Shown here piece after piece: positions 1 through 13,164 of a stretch of DNA of 64,000 bases. The stretch comes from Galeruca laticollis (taxonomy: Eukaryota > Arthropoda > Insecta > Coleoptera > Chrysomelidae). The translations under genes and the position numbers were made by a program. How positions within the stretch are numbered: position 1 is the stretch's first letter; every line of letters starts with the position of its first letter. Under the pieces are notes generated by a model that searched no databases, was not told where the DNA came from, and saw nothing but the letters and a program-made list of their open reading frames with translations. Where the stretch lies: positions 172,914,445 through 172,978,444 of the forward strand of contig OY998176.1 in the NCBI GenBank assembly GCA_963921935.1, read 5' to 3'.

Positions 1-2263
1 AACTGACTGATTTATGAACATTATATGTCGTTTCTCTTATTGCAGGTAATGTTTAGTAAATAATAATTTTAAGATTCGTGAATAACGAAAAATATATTTC
101 TTTTATTGCAAAAAGTCAGTTGTGTTTTTTTCATCGATGTCATACCCCCTAATAGATCAATATATCCACTATATATACTTATACATTTGAATTTTATTGA
201 ATCAAGTATTGTTTTTATTTCATAGAATCTTTTCAAAATTAAAATTAAATACTGGACCTTTTTGACTCCTGCTTGTCCCTTATTCCCCTACTATGGGGCC
301 AAAAAAAATGTACGACATTGTCTAGAAAAAGTATTAAATTACATATTTCTTTTTTGATAATTCAACTGAAAATTGAGTTAAACTTGGCCAAACAACTGTT
401 TGTTTGATAAGTGTTGTATATTTTGATATAGTAGTCTCGGTTTTCATAGTATAATTTGAAATAGTCAAATTGAACCTTTAAGCCCCGCTCTACCCTAGTA
501 TTGAATCTCCAATTTCCAGTTAAACGATGACATGTAGTTATACTCTAATGAAGTAGTCAATTTATTCTTCCTTTCATAATAAATGAAACAATCGATTACA
601 AGTTTCATTGTATGAATTTCAGCTTCTGTTTATATTGACAATGGAGACGTATACATTTCGAAGTACGACTATTATTTATTTGGGTTATTTTGTTATGACG
701 AAAAATGAAGCAGCAGTCAAGCAGCTCCTGCTCACGTCCTGCTGAGGGAACGACCAGTGCCCTTGTTAAGCAGTCTTCATTCATTTCTTCGAATTGTTCC
801 CAAGTATATAACAATTATGTCTTACTATTGCAGCGTATTAATTAAATTGGAAGAACTTGGGACAAGAAAATTTAGGTCTATATGAATAAACTGGATGTAG
901 CACTTCTGAAAAACAATTGAGTAGGTAGATCAAGACTATGCGGCTGTAACAAAGAAATAATCTGACATATATTTTATACCTATATTTATTTAAATCAAAA
1001 TTTTCATGAATTCTGAATTCTCTGTAGAACAACAAAAACAGAAACTTGGAATTTCATGAGATAAATTGCAAAATAAACAACAAAATATTTTTACACTTGT
1101 TGAAATCAAACAAAAATAGACAGATCGACAAGATTATCCACATATTTTCTAAAATCATTAACACCAGATAATTTCCAGTGAAATCAGCAATACGGATAGA
1201 ATTGAGAATAATTACTAACTATGATTAGAAATTATTCATGATCGCAAGAAGTCTCCATAAAATTAAGGTCTCCATAGAATTCAAAACCTTTTTACAAATA
1301 TATTGAAAACATTTATGACGTCAAACTGTAGTTAAATTAGGAAATAACAGCATGTGAGTGTTATCAATAAACTTATCATTTAACCAATTAATTCCTTCAT
1401 TATTTTTCTTAGAGCTTACCGCTGATGATTGTTTCATGCTCCAATTTTCTTTACACTTTAATCACCTGACATTCTGTTCTGAACCTTTACGTGAAAAGAA
1501 ATAATTCATTATTTACTTGTTCATTTTCTTCAGCTGATACGCTTCGTTATACCCTGTCAACTGATAATATCAATAATACAATTATGTATTTCTTAGAAGG
1601 ATTTATACAGTGTACTCTTCACAAAGAGCAATCTCAAATTTTGTTGGTAGAAGAATATTTAAAATTACTTACGTTTATAATTGAAATAATTATGCTGCTT
1701 TTCTTGTATAGTTTGTGTTTGAATCGGATGTATTTCCAATTCCACCTCTTTTCAGTGGGTTTCCACCATCCACGAGTGACCCCTGTCACGTTTGTGTCGT
1801 CCTATATTTGTCGTTAAATGTTGGTAAACTCAAGGTGTGAGAAACCATGCCGATGGATGCCTGGCTCTGGCGAGTGAGTCATAAACGGTTCCTCTAGATA
1901 CCGGGCGCCCTCTTGATGAAACTTAGCATTATCGAGATACCCAGCCTCTGCCTCGATGGACCAAAAAATTCCTAGGTTACTCGTGGGATTGATCTATCAG
2001 CTAACCTTCTACACGGGTCTCATGAGAGACCTCGAACAAATTCACCAGAAATATTTGAAAACACAATATTCTATGAAAAGTACTATACGATCACTAGAAC
2101 AGAAGATAGTTTTGAGAAAGTATCACCTTTCACAATCCATAGATCACTCACCTATTTAATTGCAGAAACGCAAATGACGAAAAAACTAAGGAATGGAACA
2201 CTAATGACAGAAGTTAAAAATCAAGAACAATCTGAGAAAATAAAAATAAAAATGATAAACAAG
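1..2263. other. AT-rich non-coding stretch, unrecognised
   Basis: No reading frame here resembles a known protein. The longest frames are short, low in complexity and not supported by any domain. A segment at about 1830-1960 is distinctly less AT-rich than its surroundings and may be an old repeat fragment, but I recognise no motif in it on either strand. Confidence 0.6.
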
Positions 2264-4615
2264 TTAACCCCCTATGGCCCCATGTTACTTTAAGGTAACA
2301 TACCATATTATCCTAAATATAACGTACTTAAAATTTCTGTTTTCACTTTAATATCCCAGAGTCTCTTCGAAATAACGTCGTATCGTACTAATTGCAGTAT
2401 AGCGCCATCTATATCTTATTTGTAAGATTACGCGGGAAGAATTTTTACAGTGTTGAGCTGCGGGCTTTGAATATTCATTTTTATGATGATTTATATCAAA
2501 TAGGTTGGAAAAAAATATAATACGACAATTTACAAGTGTGAGGAGGTAAGTTTTCAAGAATATTCTCAAAAATTTTGTATTTGGATAATAAAACGGTTGA
2601 ATTTAGGAATGTGACTTTGAAGATACACAGGGCTATAAAAGTTTTTATTAATTATTTGATTTCAAATTTCAGTGTGAATCCAATAAAATTCTACGGACTA
2701 AAATCAAAGAAAAACTATTCAGAAATTTCAACCAGTGTTGTGTATTGTGGATTTTGGGAATAAATCCGATGATTCCCTATTGAGTGATAGTGGTGAAGAA
2801 GATGACGGAATTTTGAAATATAAAGACCAACTTTTTGATGAAGAAAAACCAAGCTGTTCTAAGAATATATCAGAAGAGATAAGTGAGTATGAAATGAGTA
2901 ATAACAGTAGTAGCAGCGAAGAAGAGATTTTTGAGAAGAAAAATATGAAAACTGTTTCAAAGAAATCTAAAAATAAAATTATTTCGAAAAATCAAATTGA
3001 AACATTGAACTCAAAAACAAAAAAAATACTAAACTATTGTTAGATTGGAAACTCATAACAACAAAAATAATACGTCCAATTGAAATTTGGAAGGGAAGTT
3101 TGCCGGTTGCTCCAGAGGAGACAGAAAGTCTATTTCAGTACTTTAGAAAATTTGTTGATTCAGACTTATTAGATAATATTGTCGAGCAAAGCAATTCGTT
3201 TGTATGCCAAACCGATCCCAATAAACCTCTCTTTTTGACTAAAGATGCATTGGAACAATTTATAGGAATAACTTTTATAATGTCGATATATGGTTTACCT
3301 ACAACAAGAATGTTATGGCAAGCTGAGACGCAGGTTACTAAAATTGTAAACACTATGTCACGAAATAGATGGGAGCAAATAAAATCAAAAATTCATTTTA
3401 GTGAGAACACCAAAACTGTCAATAGTAACGATAAGCTCTTCAAAATACGGCCCCTAATTGAGAAATTAGTCGCAAAATTTAATGAAATTCCTATGACTGA
3501 AAAACTTTGTGTAGATGAGCAAATGATTCCTTACAAGAAAAAAACAGCTTAAAACAGTATTTGAAAAAAAAGCAAAAAAAATGGGGCTACAAAGCCTTTG
3601 TGTTGTGTGGATCAGACGGTGTAATTTATAACTGGGAATTATATTCTAGTTCAGTAAATATAGATTCCACCCTTACATATGTAGGTGTTAGCGGAAATGT
3701 TGTTACGAGACTTTCAAAAATTGTTCCTAGAAACTACTACTTCAAAATTTACTTCGATAATTGGTTCAATAGCCCAAAATTACTAGTCGAATTATTCAAG
3801 CTGGGTATTCTTAGTCTGGGCACGGTAAGGTCAGATCGTCTAGGGGGATGTACTTTTTCTACAGATAAAGAAATGGCGAAAAAAAGAAGAAGAAGCTTAG
3901 AAAAACGAAAAAAAAATAGATGGGATTCACCTTACCTCAGTAAAATGGTATGATAGTAAACCAGTTCATTTATTCAGTACTTTTGTTGGTGCTAATCCAG
4001 TTAGAGATGTAAAACGCTGGGATAAAAAAGCAATTCCAAAAATTGATGTGCCATGTCCCAAAGCAGTAGAGCTGTGCAATCATTTCATGGGAGGAGTCCA
4101 TTTAGTTGACTCACTTATAGCTCTATATAGAACTACAATAAGAAGTAAAAAATGGTACCATGAAATTTACTTTCATCTTATGGACGTGTGTGTTGTGAAC
4201 GCATGGCTACTGTATAAAAGACACTTTAAGTCACTCAATGTTCCAAAGAAAAATCAGCTGAGTCTGTCACAATTTTAAACAGACTTAGCTCACAGTCTTT
4301 GTGCTGCAGGTGAAGATACACAAACAGCCGTAAACGGGGTCGCCCAAGCAGCTCATCAATTGAGCAAGAAATCGAAAAAAAAACATAAAGGAAAAATCGC
4401 TGAAATGCCACCAGAAGACGTCCGAAGAGACAAAATGGCACATTGGCCCACTTTCAGTGATAAACGCGAAGGTCCAAAAATAATGGCTGTCATGGAGTGC
4501 CCAAAGTGATGTGCACCAAATGCAATCATTATTTGTGCTTCACTCCTACTTCCAATTGTTTTTTACAATTTCATACCATTTGAAGTCCACTGTTACTCGG
4601 AGGTAACATACCCCT
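2264..4615 (+). mobile_element. piggyBac-type DNA transposon 1 (decayed)
   Basis: A piggyBac transposase pseudogene lies between two related short palindromic blocks. A TTAA stands at 2264-2267 and is followed by a C-run, as expected at a piggyBac terminus. Near both ends there is a block of the form GTTACT-N3-AGGTAACATACC (about 2284-2306 and 4592-4612), in the same orientation but near-palindromic, so it also reads as an inverted repeat. The right boundary is less clear: the C-run is followed by CTAA rather than TTAA, perhaps a mutated target site. Boundaries are therefore approximate. Confidence 0.6.
2735..4570 (+). pseudogene. piggyBac transposase (DDE_Tnp_1_7 fold), frameshifted
   Basis: This is a cut-and-paste transposase broken into at least four frames (about 2735-3043, 3037-3552, 3561-3953, 4048-4278, then a further shift). 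The order of parts is that of the family. An acidic, Ser/Glu-rich N-terminus is followed by the catalytic core, with first Asp in VDEQM (about 3515), second in FDNWF (about 3760) and third-Asp region GGVHLVD (about 4090), and then a Cys-rich tail with MCTKCNHYLCF (about 4510-4540). The third motif is normally GGVDxxD, so the catalytic Asp equivalent to D447 of the Trichoplusia ni enzyme is His here, while the second Asp is kept. Lysine runs of A's coincide with the shifts at about 3550 and 3920. No ATG clearly marks the start; the first frame opens without one. I infer a non-functional copy. Confidence 0.88.
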
Positions 4616-4619
4616 AAGT

Positions 4620-4900
4620 ATGCGTAATGGTAATTGTTTTTCTATTTTATATATTTGCATCAGTATGTTGAGCATTATTTTTTTTATTCCACCTTACAAT
4701 AAATTGGGCTATAGAGTGTTGAATAATATGAAAGCTACAGTCGAATCCCATCGAATACTGAACGTAGTGAAAGGAGTTACCACTTACAGTACTGGAGTGG
4801 AGTACTTGCAACCCCAAGGTGGGATACAAGTCAAAAGACTAAATGAGGGGTCTGGTTTCAAAACGTACAATATCAACTGTTTAAGAAAAAACAGATAGAT
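4620..4900 (+). other. Open frame of unknown origin between two transposons
   Basis: A 92-codon open frame with a hydrophobic N-terminal half and a basic C-terminal half lies directly after piggyBac 1. I recognise no domain. Its last part contains FKTYNI, similar to FKMYNI near the end of the transposase at 5560-6960 and to FKVYNL at about 5006, so it could be a scrap of the same element family. That is a weak inference from a six-residue resemblance. Confidence 0.2.
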
Positions 4901-5003
4901 GTCGCTTCGGGTGCGATTTTTAGCGCTGAATTCTAATATAAAATTATTCTGTACCAAAACTATCAAGATCCAGTTTATTTTCTACGTAGAAAATGGCAGT
5001 TAA

Positions 5004-7106
5004 TTTCAAAGTGTACAATCTCCCAAAATCTTACACTTCCAAACCGTCTCTGACTAAAACAAAACGTGCAATCTCTAAGGCATACTAAATGCAGAATAAA
5101 ATTAAATTTTCAAATTAATCAAAATCCGTTTGGCGCCTAAATCCCTCCATTTTATGTCTTTACAGGTTAGAACTTGCAAATTATCTCATTAGTTCGATGT
5201 ATAACGAAGAGTGAAGGTGCTTTTTTGGAGAGTTATTAATTGTCAATCGATAATATTTAGTAAAGTCAGTGTTTTAAGTTGAAGTAAGAAGAGGGCAGAA
5301 AGCTCGAAAACGAATTCCTAATCCCGCCGAATGGAAGGAAAACAATAAAAAAATTCTCAGGTAAGTTTGCGTAACGGGTGAAGACTAAAATTCAAAACCC
5401 AATATGTGGTTATTTGTACAGGCATGGTCCACATTTTCCCCCGGTGTACCCAAAATATGGTCACAAAACTTCTGCATTTCAATGCACCTTGCTCACTATG
5501 GCTAAAATCAAAGATTTCCATTGAAAGTTTTATCAAGTAAAACAAAAAGTTCATTAAGATAACTTTATTTTGAAGTATTGTAAAACTATACCAGTAAAGC
5601 GAAAACGACCAAAAATTCTACAACCAGAGGAAAGCTTTTTCTAGCACAGTTTAATGTCCTTAGTCAGCAAAAAAAGTTAGTACCAGTTTGCAAAAGTTCT
5701 TTTATGGCTATTTTGGGAATGACAAGAAGAAGGATTGATACAGTTGCAAAAAATTATTTCGAAACTTCTATACCAGCAAAAGAAAATCGGGGAGTCGATA
5801 CAAAGTTGGAAAAATACCAGTTCAACCGAGAATCAGTTAAGAATTTTATTAATAAATTCAAAGCTAATGAAGTTCATTACTTTAGAAAACAGACTGCAAT
5901 ATGCTACCTTCATTCATCACTAAACATTAAAAAAATGTGGACCATGTATCAAAACGACAATAAAGAACAACCTGTGAAGCAGAGTTATTTTAGACACATT
6001 TTTAACACTCAGTATAATTAGGGTTTTGGTACTCCTCGTACGGATGTATGTTCTACGTATATACAACTGACAGAGAAGATAAAGAGTTGTGTTGTTGAAG
6101 CTACTAAGATTACTCTTATGACTGAGAAGAAACTACACAAAATGAAGGCTCAAGCATACTTCAACTTACTACGTGAAGCGTTGAGATTTTTTCCTTCGAT
6201 TGCCAAAAGAATCAGGTGTTATCAAAAGTGCCTGATCAGCAAGCTTATTATTCTACATCTACAATTTGACAGTTGTTAGAGGCACTTCAGAATCTAAATT
6301 AAATCCTTCAACAGTGATTGGGTCTTGTTGGACCGAAAATGAGTACAGGAAGGGGTCTTGCCTCTTGTATTTATCACATGCTGAATATATCTTATTTTAC
6401 AAATACTCACACCATTAGGATATTGTGTGATGGATGTGGGGGGCAAAATAAAAATACAACCCTTATCGCAATGTTAAGTTACTGGCGGTCAAAACAAACC
6501 CTAATTACAAAAATTTAAATAATTGTTCCAGTGAGAGGACATTAATTTATACCCCCTGATCGGGTATTTGGACATATTGATCGAGATATCCGTAAAATGG
6601 AAATTATTTTGAAACCAGAAGAATATATAAATATTTTTTCACGCTATGAAACCGTGGTAAAAGTTGGAACATATGTTGAAATTCAGGATTGGAGAAATGA
6701 AACCAGTAACTTTATAAAACCACCAGGCCAATGGCATTTTGCTTTTAGTGAAATGAAACGAATGGTTCTTACAAAAATACAAAAGGAATAGTTCTAGTCT
6801 GGGGAAAAATGGCATACAGATAAGATATTGGGATGGAAAAACCCATCACAAAAAGAGGAAAAACTTTCTTAAATATGAACTCAACCACAATCGTCAGATT
6901 TTCAAAATGTACAATATCCAAATAAATTTTGCCCGCTTCTTTTGGAAAATAAAACTTTTTTCACTTAAAAATTTTAACAATAATTGTAGATCATAAGGTT
7001 AACTCAACTAAAAATATAAATCCCGAAAAAATACTTTATCTTAAAGATGAGAAGTTTTTCTCGTTTCCTGAAAAATTTATGGAACTGGAGATTGTACACT
7101 TTGAAA
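5004..7106 (+). mobile_element. DNA transposon with 20-bp perfect terminal inverted repeats
   Basis: TTTCAAAGTGTACAATCTCC at 5004-5023 is found as an exact reverse complement at 7087-7106. The 2.1 kb between them holds a degraded transposase-like gene on the plus strand. The left end is preceded by TTAA (5000-5003); the right end is followed by ATAG, so a TTAA target duplication is possible but not preserved. A third, imperfect copy of the terminal motif lies at about 6899-6919 in the orientation of the left end. A TTAA target would fit Kolobok or Sola3-like elements, but I cannot name the superfamily from the sequence. Confidence 0.6.
5560..6960 (+). pseudogene. Transposase-like protein of a multicopy insect family, copy 1
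   Basis: Several frames join into one recognisable protein type. After a basic start come a conserved opening block (LVPVC, then MAILGM with a basic HTH-like stretch, about 5670-5740), a block with KENRG and HYFRKQT (about 5780-5900), a block beginning GFGTPRTDVCS (about 6022), the motif CDGCGGQNKNTTL (about 6425-6465), then VRGH with PPDRVFGHIDRDIRKME (about 6530-6600) and PPGQWHF (about 6720). I remember this block order from large families of uncharacterised insect proteins. The Asp in CDGCGG and Asp/His residues after VRGH look like an RNase H-type catalytic core, but that is inference. In-frame stops (about 6022, 6517, 6790) and shifts at about 6180 and 6260 make it a pseudogene. It lies inside a 20-bp inverted repeat pair, which supports a transposase role. 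Confidence 0.65.
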
Positions 7107-7859
7107 ATAGACCACTCTAAATACAAAAATAGCACAGTTAGCTACCTTACTATTAACCTTAGAGTAATAATAAACACAGAGAGGGCTAATAATTCATAAA
7201 CACGTTTATTTTTGCGGCCAACAATTCTAAACGCCAGTTGTGAAGTAATAAATGAATTACAAAAAGTAGGGATGGTATTGTAGATACATGGCCTTGGTAA
7301 TTTCGGATGTCTTTCTGAGAAACTTGGAACCGACGAACCATGATAATCCAATAATATTTAATTGATTAACTTAAAAGTCTATTTTGCCAATAAAAGTCTT
7401 GAAAACAGATCAAAACGAAATAAATAAATGTTTACTCTCTAGTCGTAATGGCGCTTGTATAAACAAACCACGTTTGACATTATTCACTACAATACTACAG
7501 ACTATTCGAAATCATCGTCAATCACACTATGACGATATTTGCATCTCTCTTTATATGGTAATTAAACAAGGACCAAACTACTAAATAGATTACTATTGAC
7601 ACATTAAACAGGTACTGAAATTTTGAGCAATGTTGCCGATTATAGTTATAACCATAAAGCTATCTAATGATACAACAAATACTTATTTAAATTGTATATA
7701 AGAATATGTCTTTATTAAATAAAATTCAATTATTGTTAATTAATTTTAAAAGTAGCGACTCAAATGCATAAATTAGTATGACTTTTTTTACTTGCATAAC
7801 TTTTTAACACATTTTCAAATAAACTTCTAATTTCATTTTTCCTACAACTAAAGAGACTT
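7107..7859. other. AT-rich spacer, nothing recognised
   Basis: Short random frames only, on both strands. No repeat boundary, no RNA-like structure and no domain seen. Confidence 0.5.
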
Positions 7860-9150
7860 TGTAGATATGGCAAAGCAGTCGAAGTGTCCGCAAGTGAGCT
7901 TAGAATGTGACTCGATATTTTGGGGCAAGAAAAAATCGGAACAAACATATATTTTAATTGTTTATCTGAGCTACATTCAAAACCACGAAACTACCGGAAA
8001 AAGTCAAAGCTGGATACATAAACACAAGGGTTCGCCATTACATAAAAAATCCTCTAAGCTGCTTTAATTGTCAAAGATTTAGGCATACATCAGAAAACTG
8101 CAAAAATCAAGCCAAATGCCACAGATGCGGGAAAGCAGCTCATAAAGAAAATCCATGCAAACCATCCCCTTAATGTATTATTTGAGTAGAAGAACAATCT
8201 CCGCGGTACAGAAGATGCCAAATAATCAAAATGGAACTTAGTATAAAAAAAATCAGGGTAACGGAAAAATTCCAAACTTCGAAGTAGAACAGATACAAAC
8301 TAGAAAAGCCAGCTTACAACACTATTTTTTCAGTAATCTTGAAGAAAAAATCTGACAACGGAAATAAAACCGCTACTTCCTCAATCCCATCAACTGCTTT
8401 CCATACCCATAAACCCAACCCATCAACATCGTTCCTAAACACCAATAACCCTTCCCCACAATCCCAACAAACTAAACCAACACCTTAAAATTTCACTGAA
8501 AATTATTGTTCACAAAAAACTTAATTCACCTCTTCCCTAAAATATCACAACTTCTACCTCTACAGCAAAACCACAAATGGCAAACATATTGACTTAAATA
8601 GAGAAAAAACGTCTTCATTCTCAAAAAGTACCTCTTCCAGTCGCTCTCTCTAAACTCTAAAGATCGTAAACCAAATAAACCCAATCAAAATGAATAAGTT
8701 ATTCCACTGGAACATAAACGACATTAAAAATCACCTAGAAGAACTCAAACTACATACCAATACACTTTCCCCAAGTGCTTTCCATCCAAGCAACCAATCT
8801 TAAAACCACTGATTATCTTAAAATAGCAGGTTTGAACATAGCGAGAAGATACCGCACCGATTTCATCTGAGCCTCTGGCGGAGTAGCTCTACTCATAAAA
8901 GAACATTATCCCTATAAAATGATAAATCTTAACATCAACTTACAGTCACCATAATCAACAATATAGAAACTACTATCTGTACTCTCTTAATTCCTCCATC
9001 AGCTAAAATCAACCCAAATGACATCATAAATGTAATACATCAGCTACCGCCACCATTCATCCTTACCAGAGATTTGAACGCCAACAACACCATATTAATC
9101 TAATGAAAAAAGCAGTCGAAATTATTTAGGAAACAATTGTCTTCTCTAAT
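7860..9150 (+). pseudogene. Jockey-like LINE remnant: ORF1 zinc knuckles and ORF2 endonuclease start
   Basis: Two pieces of one non-LTR retrotransposon lie in order on the plus strand. The first (about 8063-8230) has the nucleic-acid-binding knuckles of ORF1: CQRFRHTSENC, CHRCGKAAHKENPC and a third degraded one ending YRRC, which matches the Jockey/I-type triple-knuckle layout. A Pro/Thr/Asn-rich stretch follows. The second piece starts at ATG about 8690 with HWNIND, continues with GGVALLIKEHY (about 8878-8910), and ends with FILTRDLNANNTI (about 9058-9095), which corresponds to the endonuclease motif usually written GDFNAHN; the catalytic-site Gly is Arg here. Stops and shifts are frequent. 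No reverse transcriptase follows, so the element is 3'-truncated or rearranged at about 9100-9150. Confidence 0.75.
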
Positions 9151-12050
9151 TTCATCAATTTGTATCGCCTCCAGATCTAATCTGTCTCATGTAATTTGTT
9201 TATCTTATTTCATATGATATTCGAGCTATCATATTCCATATATCGTCCTTTTCCGCATGTCATTAGTGTCAAATTCCCTATTTATCATCATCAGTTTAGC
9301 TATCTATATAATGAGTTCTTCACTTTGCTTTGCTTCAATTTAATCTTTTGATTTTCGTCCATTTGAAACCATAAGTGAACGATTAGTGAATACTCCCGAT
9401 CCTTTTGCGTTGGACATATATTTTACCATAATTTTCTTGTTTTTTATAGTGTTCATTATTTGACTTTTCACCTACCTCGAATTTGTTTTGTGATTTTTCA
9501 AATATTATCATTTCGTTAAGTTTATCACGAGAACGACTTTTTTCACAGATTTCGTTTTTCATATATTTTCAGGAAATACTTCCATTCCGCTTCTAGACGA
9601 ATATATTAATAAATATTCCAGTCAACAAAATAATTGCTATCAAGCTGTAGATCAAGGAATGAATTTTTATAAAAAACAAAATAATTCTCTTTTTTAAAAT
9701 TGTTGGAACGTTTATTTCGTTATTGCGACTGAAATACCCTGTATAATGCATTCAAATCGTCGTGAGAAAACTGAAACATTAAGTCAATTCTAACTTCTGA
9801 AATATTTCTGATATTCCTGAAGTTTTCAGTTGAAATTTACTATCAAAAATTGTATATAACTGTTACTCTTGATTTAGATAAAATATGATGCATCACGTTT
9901 TTATTAACTTGACTCGTGGATTTACAAAACCATGAGACAAATTTCTATGAACACGCAGTTTCCCGAATGTACATTTTAAAAAAATACATTACAGAAATAT
10001 GTATAAGTATCAAATGGTTTCAAAGTTTATTTTTCAACTCTAACTAATTATTGGACTGGACAGCTGAAGTCACATTGATGATATGTGTGCAGTTTTATAT
10101 AGATATGTAATTTGTATATATAATTATCTATAAGGTAGACCAAGATGTTGTTTTGTTTTGACGATAATATTTGAGTCAAGTTTATTTGAAAATCTACTGC
10201 ATTTCATGACTTAATTCACACATACTAATATATATCTATCAACATTAATATTATTAATATACAACACCGAATTCTAAAAGTATTTTACTGAACCATCTTT
10301 ATTTTTTATTGCCAATTCAGTATCCATAAAAAATACCAACCGTTGTGAGTATATATATTTATAAGCAAGCAATATAACATCGTGTTCCACCTTACAAATA
10401 TCAAAGCATTATATCAACATTGATTGGCACTCTACTTAATCCAATTTTACAATACTAAATCCTTAATTCGAAACAATACACAAAATATATATTTATATTC
10501 ATTTTACACTTCATATATTTATATTTCACTAACAATTTACAATATTTTTACTAACTTTCTTTCGAAATTATTATCTAAATAGCTGTGTAAATTTTTTGTG
10601 CTTTGAATCTGAAAACGAAGTTTTCATTGTATTCGATAACAATACATTTTATTAAATTAAAATATTATTATCAATATGGAAACAGTCAATGTTATAACAA
10701 TTATCTAAAAAACTTTGTCCAGGAATTGTAAGAAAGGAAATACTCATTAAAAACTAAGTAGTATTGGTTCAATAATTGAATATTTTCATCAAACATGTCG
10801 TCAAATTGTTGCACTCTGGAAACTATATTAAATAAAAAGTGACCTTCAGAAAAGCAGAATTAAATCAGTATAACTATCACACTTTCTATCAAAACTTAGA
10901 ACTAATAATACTCTACTTGAAACTTACCAATTTCTAGTAGAAGATCTTGTCAAATTTTTCTTACAAAACTATTCTACTAATATTGTTCCAAACCAATTTG
11001 ACAAACTTTTAAAAATAACAAATGTTAATCTGATGGTTAACGATGTTTGAAGGTAAAAGCCTATGAAATTAAACAAATAACAAGGAGTTCCCAGAATAAC
11101 ACAAGTAATATATTGGTACCTATATATCCTACTTATTTTTAAAATATTTTGGATTGAAGCAATAAAATATTAACCAACTAATTTTAATTCTGGGCTACGC
11201 CGAAAATATATATTTGACCACAAAACCAATTCAGCTCGCAAGTAGATAAGTATCTCCTACGATAATGTTTGAGAGCAAGTAATGTGTAAAATCAAATAGG
11301 AGCAGAAAGGTTTCTAGTTAAAATAAATGAGCTATAGCTAATTTCTGTGATAAATTGATAACCATATGATTTAATAATTTCCCAATAATCAATGTGGCTA
11401 CTGTGGACCAAATTTCTTTCGATTCATCACAAGAAAATTTTGAAATTATTCGGTGTTCTCATGAGTTCTAGTTCAAGTGTTGAAATATTTAAAGTTCCGG
11501 TTCGATGTGTATGAATTTTTCACTTATCAAATATATACTACCTTGAATGTTTCCAGACCTCGATATTCATTTTCTATTTTCATTATTTCATTCCCGTAGG
11601 GGATTATTTCATAGGAGGAAATTTTATCTGTTCTCATGTTCTGATAACGTGTCAAGAACACAACAGAGCAACTAGGATTTTATGCCTTATGATCTGTTTT
11701 AGCCGAATATATTCTGTGTTTCGTTTATGTTTAATAAAACAAGACAAGCCAGATCAAAGAACGTTATTTGAAATATGATAGTAGTAACAAGGTTTAAATA
11801 AATGGATATGCTTTTTGGCGTTTATTTCAATTAGAATTGCAAGAAATATTGAAGGATAGCGTAACTGAAAACGTTTCAGTTTAGAAACAGTTCTTAATAA
11901 ACACATTTTAGTATGTAAATTTGTGTATGACGGCAAATCAACATCCCCTATTTTTACCTCGACAAAAGATCAAAAAAGTATGAGATAACAATATTATAGC
12001 TGAGTTATAGCCTTTATGGAAAAATCAGAATATATGCGATTATGATAGGA
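9151..12050. other. AT-rich non-coding stretch
   Basis: About 2.9 kb without a credible coding region, element terminus or structured RNA that I can recognise. Frames are all under 60 codons. Confidence 0.55.
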
Positions 12051-12291
12051 CAGTGTTTTTCAACAAGTTAAGAATTTCTGGCGACCCCTAACAGGGAACG
12101 ATATACAATTATTAGTGTCGTTCTTCACCACTCACCTATGTGAATTAATATTCTCTCCAATAATGGGCAATAAAACAAAGACGATGAATAGGTACAATTA
12201 GAAACTGATTCAGTTATTTGTGTCTCAAAAATTGAACCACTTTTTTCTCATACCGGAGACCCCTCGTGTGAGGAGGGGTTGAAAGACACTG
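12051..12291. mobile_element. hAT-type MITE, 241 bp
   Basis: The left end reads CAGTGTTTTTCAAC and the right end, reversed, CAGTGTCTTTCAAC, giving a 14-bp terminal inverted repeat with one mismatch. CAGTG-N-TTTCAAC is the typical start of hAT superfamily elements. There is no coding capacity in the 241 bp, so this would be a non-autonomous derivative. The 8-bp flanks (TGATAGGA left, TATAGGGA right) are only loosely alike, so an 8-bp target duplication is either decayed or absent. Confidence 0.6.
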
Positions 12292-13164
12292 TATAGGGAA
12301 CTCAGATTTGAACAATCATTCTCTGCCTACTATTGATCAGAATTTTTCATGGAAAAACTCAACGAACTAGTTAATTCACCCATCTAAGGTGTTTATTCGA
12401 TAAAGGGGAAATTTTGATTATATACCTTCAATATTGCACAAGTTTCTGTTGTGTAATCCTAACACTTTGTCATATTTCTAAATTACATATAATTACGGAA
12501 AGTGGAACGGAACTTATTATTTTGGTGATACAATAAACGTGTCTATTACAAAAGTGGTTATCCACCACTAACGATTTATATCGATTTTTCGTTCCATAAC
12601 AACACAAACAGTGCTTTGCGGCAGAAAAATAACTAGTCTGTTACAAGTTAGTTCTTTTCTCAACCAGAAGATGAGTATTAATAATAAACTGACCTCCCAG
12701 CTTCTAAGACAGTATTTGTAGCTACTTCTAAATTTGATAGTCGTAAGCATGCCCAAACTGCTTTAATGTTGAAAAGAGAATTATGGCAATTCGTCATTCT
12801 TCATTCTATTATTTGTGCAAAGGGTGAACAATATGATGTTAATCACTTTTCCGTGACAACGTCTTCAGGTTTTAAGACAGTTTAAGTTCAAACCTTTTGT
12901 CACTGAATCATCGTCTCCTGAAAGTTATGTAAAAGAGTGTGTATGAAATGTGACATGACTGATTATAATATCGAAATAAATATAACCTTTTATGTCACTA
13001 TTATTTGTTGAAAGTGTTTAGGAACAACAATAGGAAAGTGTTTTAGATAACATAGAATATACAATCAATGAGAGAAAGGAAAATAGATATCATAACTGAG
13101 TTCTTGTTGTTGCGGAATTAAACAATTTCTATATCGTCTGGATTATCTTTGTGTCAGAATAGTA
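12292..13164. other. Spacer, nothing recognised
   Basis: Non-coding, AT-rich. No motif or repeat seen apart from the TA dinucleotide at 13163-13164 that serves as target site of the next element. Confidence 0.5.
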
